Source of the DNA: Filosporella fistucella
Taxonomy: Eukaryota > Ascomycota > Leotiomycetes > Helotiales
Assembly (NCBI GenBank): GCA_030077755.1
Contig: JAQJZZ010000008.1
Span: 1,364,001 to 1,428,000, forward strand
Length of the DNA: 64,000 bases
Direction of reading: 5' to 3'
Positions 37,607 through 49,126 of the stretch are shown here, piece after piece; the stretch's first letter is position 1, and every line of letters begins with the position of its first letter. Position numbers and translations under genes: made by a program. Below the pieces are notes generated by a model, which saw nothing but the letters and a program-made list of their open reading frames with translations, was not told the DNA's origin and made no database searches.

Positions 37607-37982
37607 TTACATGAAGACAGCGAAAACGACTCCCAAACCAGCGACGGTTACGAACCCTCCACTTTGCGCGAGAAGAGATGGTGCCCCATTTGTCGTCGCT
37701 CTGAGGGGTGCTCCAGAAGATGTGCTCGAGGCGTTTCCTCTTGATGTGGCTGACGCTCCAGCACCTCCAGTTGCAGAAGCCTTTCCTGATGCTGTTGAGT
37801 TCCCACCAGTGTTGCCAGTTGCTGTTGCTTTTGCTGAAGTTGCGCTTGTCTTTGCCGAAGTAGATCTTGTAGACTACATATGTTAGTGTGAGGTCTTATT
37901 GGAATAGGACAATCAAGCTCACGTTCTGAGCAGAGACAACACAGGCTGCGAGAGCAACGAGGAGGACGTTTGAGAATTGCAT
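37607..37982 (-). CDS. Small Ser/Thr/Ala-rich GPI-anchored cell-surface protein
   Basis: Two exons on the minus strand: 37982-37923 (20 codons) and 37873-37607, giving 108 aa. The intron (37874-37922) has a GTGAGC donor and a TGTAG acceptor. The chain has the three parts of a GPI-anchored wall protein: a signal peptide with a hydrophobic core (MQFSNVLLVALAACVVSAQN, cleavage likely after VSA), a low-complexity Ser/Thr/Ala/Gly mid-region likely to be O-glycosylated, and a hydrophobic C-terminus (FVTVAGLGVVFAVFM) preceded by small residues (AQSGG) that fit an omega site. No Cys-rich or enzymatic domain is present. The opposite-strand ORF at 37491-37886 is its shadow. Function beyond cell-surface location is unknown. 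Confidence 0.8.
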
Positions 37983-39235
37983 GGTGACTTGGTGTATAAG
38001 GTATTGAGAGATAAAGGGTTCAGATTTGTTTGAAGAAGTATTGCGATGGGAAGTACTGAGATGATATTATGAATATTTTGATGCTTGGGACGTTGTTCAA
38101 GGCCGAGTCTTCGAGCAATTACTTATATCTTATTGTAACTTACTTGACAGACCTTTGGTGCCCACAAAACTTACTTTCGAAGCCTCGGCCAGGCAAGATT
38201 TGTCGAACGACAGAGAGACGGATCCACAAGTCGAAAACCCTAGTGACATCTCAAACCAAAATCCTGTCCTCCTTCCCAATGATCTCTGACCGACGATGGT
38301 AGCAGTAGAGCTATTCCGGGCGACCACGTAACTGATCTGCCGCAAAAATCGCGAGAAACTAGCATCTTCAGAAGGCAAATTATGCCATAAACAGCGTCCA
38401 ACCTTGTCCGTTAGTAGAGACGACAAGATCGGCACTTGTGGTACAAAACAAGGCTATTGACCACCGACCTCGCGATGCCATACGGAAAATATCTGACTGG
38501 TTGAAACAGTGACATGACGCACAGAGGTTCGGGCCTTTTCTATCGATTTGGATGTCTCCGATTTCATGAGGACATTCATCGTATGGGATTGACGTAACTT
38601 GATGTGGACGGCTGCAGCTGCAACAGGGCTGTTGCACTTTGGAACAACCTTAAACTGCCGTTGCAGTTACACCCGTGAATGGTACGTAGCCGTTAGGCAG
38701 GTACTAAAGTGAAGACTGTAAAAGCAAAAGCTGGAGAAATACTGTACAGAGCCCGGTGGAAATGTGGAGGTTTCCCGCCTCGCTTCGGACCCCTGGCCTT
38801 TCTCATTCCAAAACGTCCGCCCAGTATCATCGATGGACACCTTCGAAACTTGCAAAGTATCAGTGCACGCGATTGGGGCGTCTACGACTATTTCCTGTGT
38901 TGTTCGCTGGGAAGATCGCCACGTTGAAAGCACGGGTTGTTTAGCTTGGCAACTCAAATATTGTCGACAATTTTTGCCAAAGTGCACGATATAATTGACT
39001 TGGACACTGATTATTTCACATCATCATTGATCATCCGTCCACGACAAGTACATTGCTCAGGTAGAGAAAAACACTAGAAGCGAGCAGCTCAGTAATGGTT
39101 GCAGCCATTGAAGCAAGTAAAGCTCTTACTGTAAAGCAATCTATATATGGCATCGGCTGGCTACATCAGAACTGTGTATGATGTCGAAGTCGTAGCAACT
39201 ATGAAACTTAGTTTCAGCGCAAACGCAGATTCCCT
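37983..39235. other. Long interval without a convincing gene
   Basis: About 1.25 kb. It should contain the GPI-protein promoter and the MSH5 3' UTR. One Cys-rich minus-strand ORF (38380-38637) is noted as a finding; the rest are short random-looking frames. Confidence 0.4.
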
Positions 39236-42200
39236 TCAACCCGAGGCCACACTAAGCGTGTTTTGTAGAACTCGTCTGATGTCGATCTGATGCTTGTCCT
39301 CTTGGCGGGGAAGATCGAGCTCCAAAAATTGTCTTCCAATTTGTTCTGCATCTTCTAGTTCTTGAGCCTCATCTGGGGACACCTTGGCACACGCAGCAAT
39401 CAAATCCTCACCACGAGCTGCCAAGAGTATAAGTTCGTCAGCCCTTTCCACGATGCGTGGATCTATTCCATTCATTGCCGCGCAACATGTACCAAAGCTG
39501 GACATGCTTCGGCCAGGCATAAAGTTGTAGAGGTACGTGATCTGATCTTCGATAGCGTCTGCTTGCATATCCACACGGACCTCCATATGCCCAAATGATG
39601 ACTCTGGCCTTGCAGGAAAGAATCCACCTTCAAAAATTTCATGGAAATGAGTCGTTGCAATAACTTTGGGACGATGTGCACCCATATTAAGTAAATATTC
39701 AAACACTCCACAGCAAAGACCAGCACCATCAGAATGATTTGTTCCCTTCCCAAATTCATCAATAACAATCAAACTTCGATTTGTGGCTAGAGCCAAGGTC
39801 AAAGAGATCTGCTGCAAGTCGATCATGAATGCACTCTGGCTCCGCGAGACACTTTCCCTTGTTGCAATTCTCGTCAATATCTTATCCGTGATTCCGATTG
39901 TACAGCGTTCCGCCGGTACATAACTTCCAATATGAGCCATGTAAACAATCAAGGCGTTTTGCTTCAAGTATATGCTCTTGCCTGAATAGTTAGGGCCGGT
40001 CATCAGCAGCATGCTGGGGCCTTCAATGCTTTCCTGAACCGAATCGAAATCAAACTGACGAGCTAGATCCTCGACTTCTTCATCTCCATTGCCACCTACG
40101 ATCAAACAGTCATTCGGAATGTATGCAGGAACGGTGCACTCTTGCAGTGGATGTCGACCACCTGTGATTTGGATCACGTTGTCCCTCGTCATTTCTGGAC
40201 GGTTGTAACCATATTTCTGAGCGCCCTGCGCCAGAGCTACGATACTATCGAGTTCGCCACAAAGATTTGAGGCACGTATGAGAAGCTTCTCGTGCTCCAG
40301 AACATCGACAACCAGTTTATGGATAATTTCAATCTCTCTGTCTAGCCACCAATTAGTCTTTCAGAATTATTGTCCTTGCATGTACCTCACCACAGATAGT
40401 TCCGTATATATCCCCGAAATGTTTGTCCATTTCTCGCATGCGAATGTTCTTGTAGTACCCCATATCGTTACTGGTAAACATTTTCTCCCAAGTGTCGTTG
40501 TCAAGACATTCGCCCTCGTACTTCCCCTTGCCGGTATCAGGATCAAGAGGGACAACGGTAAGAAATCCAAGCTGTGGGAAGAAGATACAGTTTTCCACGT
40601 ACTGTGAAGCCCATTCAGGGACCTCAGCAGAGATAGTGTTTGCCACCTGAGTGAGGAGGCTGCCTAGACCATCATATGTTCTTTTGATGCTATCTAATTC
40701 GGCGTCTATACCCTGTAAGACAACTGTTCGATGTTGTTCCGTCGACATATGGAAGTCAATCGTATCAGTGATTCTCTGACCTATCCTTGTGAGTAGGGCA
40801 CCTGGCACCTCGGAAATTATCCTGCTCCCTATAGGCAGAATGTGGCCAACTGAAAGTTCCTGGAGAGCTTCCATAACTTTCAGCATGTGGAATATAAAGT
40901 TCTGGATCGTAGCCCAGACCCCCGTTCCAATATTCTTTCCAATACCAGGACTATCTCCTAGACCTTTCTGTAGGCGAATCATGACTGTTCTCATGTCTTT
41001 GATCTTGGTAAGATTTCGAGTGAGCTTTTCTAAACATGACGAGTGTTCGGGCCTCAATAAAGTGGTGATGGCATTTAGTCTCTGCTCTATGACTTCTACA
41101 TTCGTGCTTGGTCTCAAAAATATACGCCTGAGCTGCTGTCGCCCTTGTGGGGTATGTGCCAGGTGGAAAAAGAGCCCGAAGACCGACAGGCTTTCTTTTG
41201 CTCCTGAGGTGGACTTGTTTGGGCCTTGCATATGGGAATTTGGATGATTCTCGGATTGAATTATCTGAAGGGATGTCAAGGTGTCAGTGTTAACGAACAT
41301 CAGATCTGAGAGTGTGAATAGCTCGATGGCACGGATCTGGAATGCGACTAATGCAGCTGAATCATTTGGTAGATACTCGATGTTCTTCCGTCGTCCAATG
41401 TATTGTAAGATAGCCCCCGCACAGCCAACCTTATCCTCTGTCAGTGACTACAAGAATGGTGTTTGGGAGCCGAGCCATACCGTGAGCTTGCTCTGTATCT
41501 CTATATAACTGGCGAGTCTTATAGTTTTCCCTTGTACACCCATACGGCCAACTTGACCTGCCATCACGTCTGCTGGTGTTGTAAAAGCCATACCGTCTTC
41601 GGAATTGAGATCCAGTCCAACAAGCTTGGATCTAGCTGTCTCGGGATTGAACTCGTTTGCCGGACGAGATAAGAGAATGTAAGATCCAAACACATCATCT
41701 GTTTTCTTATGTCAGTTGCGATACCTTTGAACGAAGCTTACTCACTTGCTTCATCTCCCCGATCTATCCCGCGTGCATCATTTCTCAGCTGCCCCTCAAG
41801 TGCATCGTCTGACCTGTTGCTGATGAGAATGACGGTAGGCTGAGCATGGACCTTCAAGGTTTCAATGATATCAAGACCTGCCATCTTGATATCTTCCATT
41901 AAATATAGAGTTTGTTCTCTTGCTACATAATAAGCACATCCAACTGTTCCATGTTCTCTGAGATCAACGGCCATAATCGTTTCATTCACGGCGTCGGATT
42001 CCTCTTGGGTGATAACATCGGTGTCGGTTTCGAAGGCAGCGGCTCGCACGATGTTTCCATCGTTGTGTGACAAGGATGGTCTAGATATCTGCGAGACCGA
42101 AGCTTTCAGAGATAAGCGCCTGGATGGTAGGTGTGGTGGGAGAACCGGAGACGAAGCTGTTATACTTTGGGTACTCGATCGTGAAGACGCCTGTGGGCGA

Positions 42201-42259
42201 GATGATGGAGCTCGGCGAGATACGCCTCCTTGATTTGAATTACGCCGTTTGTAGGGCAT
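39236..42259 (-). CDS. MSH5: Meiotic MutS homologue MSH5
   Basis: Partner of MSH4 in the MutS-gamma clamp that stabilises crossover intermediates in meiosis; not a mismatch-repair enzyme. Exons on the minus strand: 42259-41756, 41698-41480, 41429-40391, 40341-39236; 955 aa. The N-terminal block [20 protein letters not shown] and the connector QPTVILISN are MSH5-like. The clamp/lever region follows ([20 protein letters not shown]). The C-terminal ATPase has [16 protein letters not shown], Walker A GPNYSGKS, the MSH dimer motif [17 protein letters not shown], Walker [13 protein letters not shown] and the signal histidine ATTHFHE. All motifs are intact, suggesting the organism retains meiosis. 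The N-terminal 60 residues are Ser/Arg-rich and disordered. Confidence 0.93.
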
Positions 42260-42759
42260 TGTGAACCACTTGGTAGTTGATTTGATGCTGGGAATAATTG
42301 AGAGTAAGAGTTGAAGCGAGGAATGTTAATAGTGCCGAAGAAAGAGAACCCAATTGGGCAACAGCCAGCGTCAAGAAAAGAAAAAAACAGCAGCAATAAT
42401 CTGCCAGATCGTGACTACCTCATGTGCGCGACTTCAATCTTTTGTGACTTTGGGGAAACACATCACAGGTTGTAAAATTTGCTTGCTTCCTGTTACCTAG
42501 ATACATTGGGCATGCTGAGACTTCTCCATTATCCCCATGGTTTTATGTCGACCATGCCTAGGTACATCACCGCTGTTCGAAGTAGCTGGATGCAATATTA
42601 AGATATATTGACGTCCGCGACCTAGCAGCCCTCGTCATTGACGGAGGCAATTGTGCGCAGGCTAACCGACTGCCTGCAACGCCTTGAGCATGGATACCTC
42701 GATGTACACCCTACGCAGGTATCGTTTGCAGCTGAGCCCAATTGAGATGACCTCCAGGT
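42260..42759. promoter_or_regulatory. Upstream region of MSH5
   Basis: About 500 bases between the MSH5 start and the 3' end of EMC5 on the same strand. No defined element recognised. Confidence 0.4.
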
Positions 42760-43261
42760 CTAACTCTTTTGTTCAGAGCTGCCTCCACCTGCGCGAACCC
42801 ATTCCGCAAACTCCTTCCGTTGCTTTCGAATGTCTATGAAGCCCTGCCGACTCTCCAATGCCCTGAATGGATTTCCAACATAATCTTTATCAACCTCCCC
42901 ATCATTAACCATGAAGCCCTTTTCGCCTTCCCGCTCTATTTTCCCTGCCCAGACGCGCCATTGTATGGGTCGTAATTCAGGAGTGCCCAAGACAAGTCCC
43001 AAGCATACTGTTAAAACAGCTACCAGCGTTTCGATAGATATATCAATTGGTAAAGAGGCGGCAGTAGATGTAGATGCACTGTGACCTGCGATGGACGATG
43101 TCGATGCTGTGCTGACAGAATGTAGTGCAGAGTGCTCGCTCGCGGAATAACAGCTACAATAAATTAGCTTTATATCTTGACACGGCTGTCGTACTCAAGA
43201 CATACGCATGCGCTAGAAAGAGCAATCCTATTCCAGTGATAGCTTTCGATAGCCAAGCCAT
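42760..43261 (-). CDS. EMC5: ER membrane complex subunit 5 (EMC5/MMGT)
   Basis: Small subunit of the ER membrane complex that inserts tail-anchored and multipass proteins; the family is also labelled 'membrane magnesium transporter'. Two exons on the minus strand: 43261-43206 and 43153-42760, 149 aa. Exon 1 encodes the first transmembrane segment (MAWLSKAITGIGLLFLAHA) and joins in phase to CYSASEHSALH. The second membrane segment (ISIETLVAVLTVCLGLVLGT) is followed by the conserved cytosolic motif LRPIQWRVWAGKIEREG and the NPFRALESRQGFIDIR block. The N-terminal half is missed if only exon 2 is read. The insertion between the helices is Ser/Thr-rich. Confidence 0.9.
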
Positions 43262-43609
43262 TTTGATTGTGTGAACGTATGTCGTGGTTACGGGTGAAGC
43301 TTAGAGGTTGTTGACGAATCCAGCCTTTCCGAGCCGCAAATTAAGCGCAGAAGCTCCAGTCACAATTTCCAAAGGTGGTCACGACAAAATATAACTAATG
43401 ACAAAACAAGAAAAGTCCGTAGAACTTTAGACATTTCATTTCTCTATTGATTGCGTAACGAATCGTTATGTCATTCATTACTTCGAGTTATCATCACTCC
43501 ATCAAGCAGAGGGCTTGAACAGCCAGCAGAAAAGCGTGATGTCAGTATAATCAGGCCAACAATGCGGCTGTAAATGCTTCAAAAGACTATCTATGAACCA
43601 GAGAACGGT
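43262..43609. other. Intergenic, eEF1B-EMC5
   Basis: About 350 bases; EMC5 promoter plus the eEF1B 3' UTR. Nothing else recognised. Confidence 0.4.
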
Positions 43610-44737
43610 CTACAGTTTCTGCATGGCAGCCTAAAGCGGTGTCAGTTATTGATTAGGTACAGTGTGGGATAAAGCTTACGATATCTGTTGACTGAACGAA
43701 CTCCTCGAACTCAGCAATTTCCTCTTCCAAGTCACCAAGACCAACTTTGTCATCCTCGATGACCAGGGTGATTTGAAGTTTTTTGATACCGAAACCAACT
43801 GGCACAAGTGTGGAGGCACCCCAGACAAGACCGTCCTTCTCGATCGAACGAACGGCTGCCTCGAGGGCTTTCATATCGGTCTCATCATCTAATACCGATT
43901 AGCAGGTATGATGAGTGTACAACTGAAATTAACGTACCCCAAGGCTTGACATCCATTGTGACAACGGACTTGGCAGCGGGCTTGACCTTTCCTTCCTTCT
44001 TCTTCTTGTACTCGGCCAAACGCTCATTTCTCAACTTCTCAGCCTCGAGATCCTCCTCCTCGTCATCACTGCCGAACAAGTCGACATCATCATCATCCTC
44101 AGCAGCAGCTGGTGCTTTTGATGGGTTCAGAGTGACCTCTGAAACATCGGGGCCGTAGGTAGTGTATTCCTTAGACGCATCACCTGGGAGAGTGGCAAAA
44201 TCGTCGGCATAAGAGGAAATGTGCTTGTACCATCTTGCTGCGTGTGGGTACTTGGCGGAATCTGGTGCTGACTTGAGAGCCTTGTATGATACAACATCGG
44301 CTTGGGATGGAGAGTATCTATAAGGCCAGTCAGCCGTGAAAAGGACATAAACTCGACAAGACTTGAAAAATCATTATGAAATCAGAGTTGCACTTGAATG
44401 CTTTGGCAGTCGTCGTTTGAAGGGTCTTAAGCTTCTCCGAAACACGGACCAATATTTCTCATCATGTTATTGCTTGTTGTGAAGGGGGATCTGGAAATTG
44501 TGACTAGGCAGAAGATTGCGCTTTTGTATACTGCCTCAACAGAAATGGATAAATGCTGAAAAAAATATGAACACATACCCAACGATGTATGATCGAGTAG
44601 TCAACCAGCTGTTGAGCACTGAGTCACGTCAATTTCGGCGCCTCAAAATGCGATCGAGGGATCTTTCACACGATCTCGACCCAGAGGGCAAACTTACTGG
44701 TGATACCAGCATCGGTAACGAAGTCTGCGAAACCCAT
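43610..44737 (-). CDS. EFB1: Translation elongation factor 1-beta (eEF1B alpha, GDP/GTP exchange subunit)
   Basis: Nucleotide exchange factor that recharges eEF1A. Five exons on the minus strand: 44737-44698, 44618-44579, 44317-43938, 43888-43680, 43630-43610, giving 229 aa. The N-terminal GST-like helix set is split over two 40-nt exons ([13 protein letters not shown] and [14 protein letters not shown]) before [14 protein letters not shown] and RWYKHISSY. The acidic linker ([17 protein letters not shown]) and Lys-rich segment lead to the C-terminal exchange domain: [37 protein letters not shown] and STDIAAMQKL. The last seven codons (including stop) are a separate 21-nt exon. Shares a divergent promoter with HSP78. 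Confidence 0.95.
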
Positions 44738-45124
44738 TGTGACTGCTTCTCGGTATTTGGGTATTTAAAAAGGAGAGTTTGTTTGTTGTGATTGAGGAGT
44801 GATGGTGCGGGCGGTAGATGGAGGGGCTGTCAATAGATTTTTTGCGAGCGAGATGTGTGGCATTAGTCAAATTGATCCGCCACTCTGAGCTTGCTGGCTA
44901 GCCCAAAGAAGCCTAGCCCGCGCCCCACAAGCGGCTGTTGATGGCGAGTTTGCGGATTGGAACCTAGAAATTTCTCGTTCTTACATGGTCATTCGACGTG
45001 CAGGCCATCAGACCACAGGTACGCAGGTAGGCCCAACTTTCCTCTGAAATACCGAGACATGCCTCTTGGTGTCTATTGTACTGCCTTTAAACACACTCGT
45101 TGATTTCATACCAAATTTCTCAAA
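44738..45124. promoter_or_regulatory. Divergent promoter, EFB1/HSP78
   Basis: 387 bases driving a translation factor on one side and a mitochondrial heat-shock protein on the other. Contains the HSE-like cluster listed separately and a pyrimidine-rich stretch just before 45125. Confidence 0.6.
44959..44982 (+). promoter_or_regulatory. Heat-shock-element-like cluster
   Basis: A perfect inverted pair GAA-nn-TTC (AGAAATTTCT) is flanked by another GAA seven bases before and another TTC six bases after, i.e. four HSF units with slightly irregular spacing. It sits about 145 bases upstream of the HSP78 start, a usual distance. HSF binding is inferred. Confidence 0.55.
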
Positions 45125-48100
45125 ATGCTGCCTATAAGACTTCCTGCTCGCCGCATGGCTGGAGCTGCCAAAAGAGCTCACCAAGTCAACAACTCTACTC
45201 TCGCTGCGAGAACCTTACGAGCAACATCACGTTTCCCCCCTGCAGCACTTGTTCCATTGACTGCATTTCGTGCTTATGCCAATGGACGTCCACACCCTCC
45301 AGGCGGAACACATAGAATGGATATGGGAGGTGGGGAGGAGAAGTCGGCCTTAGAACAATATGGGGTTGACTTGACGGAACGCGCAAGAGCAGGAAAACTG
45401 GATCCAGTCATTGGTAGAGATGCTGAAATACATCGCACAATACAAGTTTTATCACGTCGAACAAAGAACAATCCTGTCTTAATAGGGAGTGCAGGAACTG
45501 GAAAGACGGCAATTCTCGAAGGACTCGCTCAGCGCATAATTCGAGGCGATGTCCCAGAAAGTATAAAAGACAAGAAAGTGATATCACTCGACCTGGGACA
45601 ATTAATTGCGGGGGCAAAATTCCGCGGTGACTTCGAGGAACGGCTGAAAGCGGTCCTGAAGGAGGTACAAGAAGCTCATGGTGGTGTCATATTATTCGTA
45701 GACGAGCTTCACACTTTGCTCGGTCTGGGGAAAGCCGAAGGCAGTATTGATGCCAGCAATCTTCTAAAGCCAGCACTGTCTCGAGGAGAGCTTCAATGCT
45801 GTGGTGCAACCACTTTAAATGAATACCGTGCCATAGAAAAAGACGTCGCATTAGCAAGAAGATTTCAGCCGATTCAGGTCAACGAGCCCACTATTCAAGA
45901 TACCATTAGCATCCTCAGAGGCATTAAGGAAAAGTATGAAGTGCACCAGTAAGTCAATTTTTTTCTCTCTACCTTCATAGCCCAGGCATTCCAGAACATG
46001 GCCGACCCTGAAGGATTGAACTGGCGACCTCGGTCAAAGTTGGGCTTTTGGGGTTGTGATCGCTGGCGCCATTTTTCAAAACCTCCGCAGACGGGTCTTT
46101 ACGCTTTGCTCAGATATGTATGTGAACATATCGGAGAACCATCATAGTTCTATTGTCCCTTGGTCAAATCATATAGAGCTAACCTGACTCGCCTAAAGTG
46201 GTGTTCGTATTACAGATGGAGCTCTAGTAGCTGCTGCAACTTATTCCAATCGATACATCACCGACAGATTTCTACCAGATAAAGCAAGTAAGTAAACACA
46301 CGATCATATACATTACATCCAAGCCACGTTGTAGATTGCTGGTTTGCTAATGTTTGAAGTTGACTTGATGGACGAAGCGGCTTCTGGCTTACGTTTACAA
46401 CAAGAGTCCAAGCCAGAAGACATTATGCGACTTGATCAGAGGATCATGACACTGCAGATTGAGGTATGTCGAATTGTACCCTGCATTTGTCTCAAATAAT
46501 AACAAAGGCCCCACCTGGAACCCCCTTTTTCAACCACAATACTAACTCGTTTACAGCTTGAGAGTTTGAGAAAAGAAACCGATGTTGCAAGCCGAGAGAG
46601 GAGAGAGAAACTCGAGTCTAATCTTAAAGAATGTCAGGCAGAGGCTGCTACACTCACAGAAAGATGGGAGAAGGAGAGATCGGAAATTGAGGCTATCAAG
46701 AAGACTAAAGAAGACTTAGAGAAGGCTCGGGTAGAGCTTGATCAAGCACAGGTAAGCAACACATATCGCTCTATTAGGATTCTTTTTTATTCCTAAAGGG
46801 GGACTGAAAACCAATGAGATCATCGTCAAAAAAATTCTTGGCAGAAGCTAACATGAAGAAGCGTGAAAATAATTTTGCTCGAGCTGGGGAGCTTCGCTAT
46901 GCAGTTATTCCCAATCTTGAAGCCAAATTACCGAAAGACGGGGACTCTGGAACCGAAACCGCTGTCGATGGCACTCTCATTCATGACGCGGTCACAGCAG
47001 ACGATATTGCAGCGGTTGTGTCCAGAGTCACTGGTATTCCAGTGACAAAATTGACATCGGGGCATGCAGAGAAGCTCATACACATGGAAGACACTCTTCG
47101 TCAATCAGTAAGAGGCCAGGACGAAGCGCTGGTGGCTGTTTCAAACGCTGTCCGAATGCAACGTGCCGGCTTAAATGGAGAGAACCGACCTTTAGCATCG
47201 TTCTTTTTCTTGGGCCCGACAGGTGTTGGTGAGGCATTTTAGTTACTATCTTTAGCACACGAACTAACTCGTGGTTCTAGGTAAGACAGAGCTATGCAAG
47301 CAAATTGCAGCATTCTTGTTCTCGACCGAATCTGCAGTCGTGAGATTCGACATGAGCGAGTTTCAGGAAAAGCACACCATTTCAAGATTGATCGGAAGGT
47401 AGGATAACCCCCCTCCCCCGGCCCCCCATAAATGGCTTTTGTACCCGTACTGACAATCATCATTAGCCCCGCAGGCTATGTTGGATATGATGATGCCGGG
47501 CAATTGACCGAAGCAGTCCGGCGCAAGCCATACGCTGTTCTCCTCTTTGACGAGTTTGAGAAGGCACATCGTGATATATCAGCACTTCTACTTCAGGTGC
47601 TGGATGAGGGATTTTTGACCGACAGCCAAGGACACAAGATTGATTTCCGCAACACTCTTATTGTTTTCCCCTCAAATCTTGGCGCCGACATCCTTGTTGG
47701 CAATGACCCTATGCATCCTTATCACGAGGAATCGAACGGGGATATTGCTCCCAAGATCAAAAATGCGGTGATGGATGTTGTACAGATGAATTGTAAGTTG
47801 CGATAATCTCTTGTTGTTGAATAAGCTGACATATTTCAAAGACGCCCCAGAATTCTTGAACAGAATCGACGAGTTCATCATTTTCAAGCGTCTTTCTACT
47901 AAGGCTTTGCGGGACATAGTTGACATTCGTCTCAAGGAGCTGCAGGTGCGACTTGATGAGCGTCGTATTACTCTAGTTGTAGAAAACACTGTAAGTATCC
48001 TGTTTTCTCACAAAACCTATCACACCATATTCTTTTTGTGGACAAAATTTTTCATCACTGAAGGCATAATGCTAAACTCTTATAGGTACGCGAGTGGCTT

Positions 48101-48295
48101 GCAGAACGAGGATACGATCCAAAATTTGGAGCTCGGCCATTAAACAGACTGATTTCAAAGCAAATCGGTAACGGCTTAGCAGATAAAATTATCAGAGGCG
48201 AGCTGAAGATGGGCGAGCAAGCAGTTGTAACCATCAATGAGAAGGGAGATGGCTTGGTCATAAATACCCCCTCAACCCCGGTACCTGCCACTTGA
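45125..48295 (+). CDS. HSP78: Mitochondrial ClpB-type disaggregase Hsp78
   Basis: Matrix AAA+ disaggregase working with mtHsp70. Nine exons: 45125-45948, 46199-46287, 46360-46463, 46557-46751, 46859-47228, 47281-47398, 47467-47792, 47842-47990, 48086-48295; 794 aa. An Arg-rich presequence ([18 protein letters not shown]) is followed directly by NBD1 without the ClpB N-domain, as in Hsp78. NBD1: Walker A GSAGTGKT, Walker [13 protein letters not shown], arginine-finger region. The middle domain is coiled coil (about residues 340-450). NBD2: Walker A GPTGVGKT, Walker [12 protein letters not shown], sensor-2 region [10 protein letters not shown]. The first intron is 250 nt, far above the local norm. 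Confidence 0.95.
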
Positions 48296-49126
48296 GCTGG
48301 GGAATTATTTTGAAAAATGTAAAAGTATTGTACCATTTCTGATTGATGTAGCGGCATTGGGCGGCGAATCTCTACTCTGAGCAAGGTGTATTGCGGTAGT
48401 GGCGTTTGTCTCCTCTTTTTGATCATATTTTGTATTAGGAGATGAGAAACATTACTATTAATCCAACTATATATATGAAGACTCGGATTATCTCATAAAT
48501 TCTCCCATGGCAGTGGTTATTGATGAAGCACAGGCCCCAAGGAGCTACATATAATCAAAATAAGTCCTCCTACCTCAAGTTGTTCACGTAATGAAAATAA
48601 ATTAATCTGCAGTTACTCGCACACAGACTGAAGCCATCACACTTTCGTCGAAGCCCACCATACCCCTGTTGCGACATGTGAGCCGGTGGACGCGAAACGC
48701 ATATTGCCCTAAAGCTTTCGGCGATAATCTCTTGTGTAATTTTCGGACGACGAGGTTGTAGGAAGGGCGCTGAACAAATGTTACTTGCATGAATGAATGG
48801 GTTGAGGCAGATTTATTCAAAATTACGAGGATTATGAATTCAAAGTAGGTGGGGAGGAAATATCATGATTTCAAAACATGATATATTGAGGTACAAAATC
48901 TTACACCTTGTACTTTCACGTGGAAAATTCAAACAAAAAGTCCCAAAGCCAAAGTCCCCAAAAGAGAAAACAAAGAATCCCAGTACTCGCTAGTAAAAAG
49001 TCCCGTAAAAAGCCTCCAGCGCCAGCAATATCCCTCACGGTTTCGTACAACAAGGAAATTCATCAAAAGGGTATCATACACACTCTCAGGTTCCTCTTCT
49101 CTTACAAGTCATGCAGACCACCACGC
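48296..49126. other. Intergenic between convergent genes
   Basis: About 830 AT-rich bases with only short ORFs (for example 48602-48820, minus). Nothing recognised. Confidence 0.4.

Noticed and set aside
37491..37886. 131-codon plus-strand ORF as a gene
   Set aside because: It is antisense to the GPI-anchored protein, which has a signal peptide, an intron and a GPI tail; the plus-strand frame has no features.
46000..46075. Antisense tRNA-like sequence in HSP78 intron 1
   Set aside because: A TTCAATCC-type T-loop is present, but I found no pairing T-stem or acceptor stem and no A-box, so it is not called as a tRNA.
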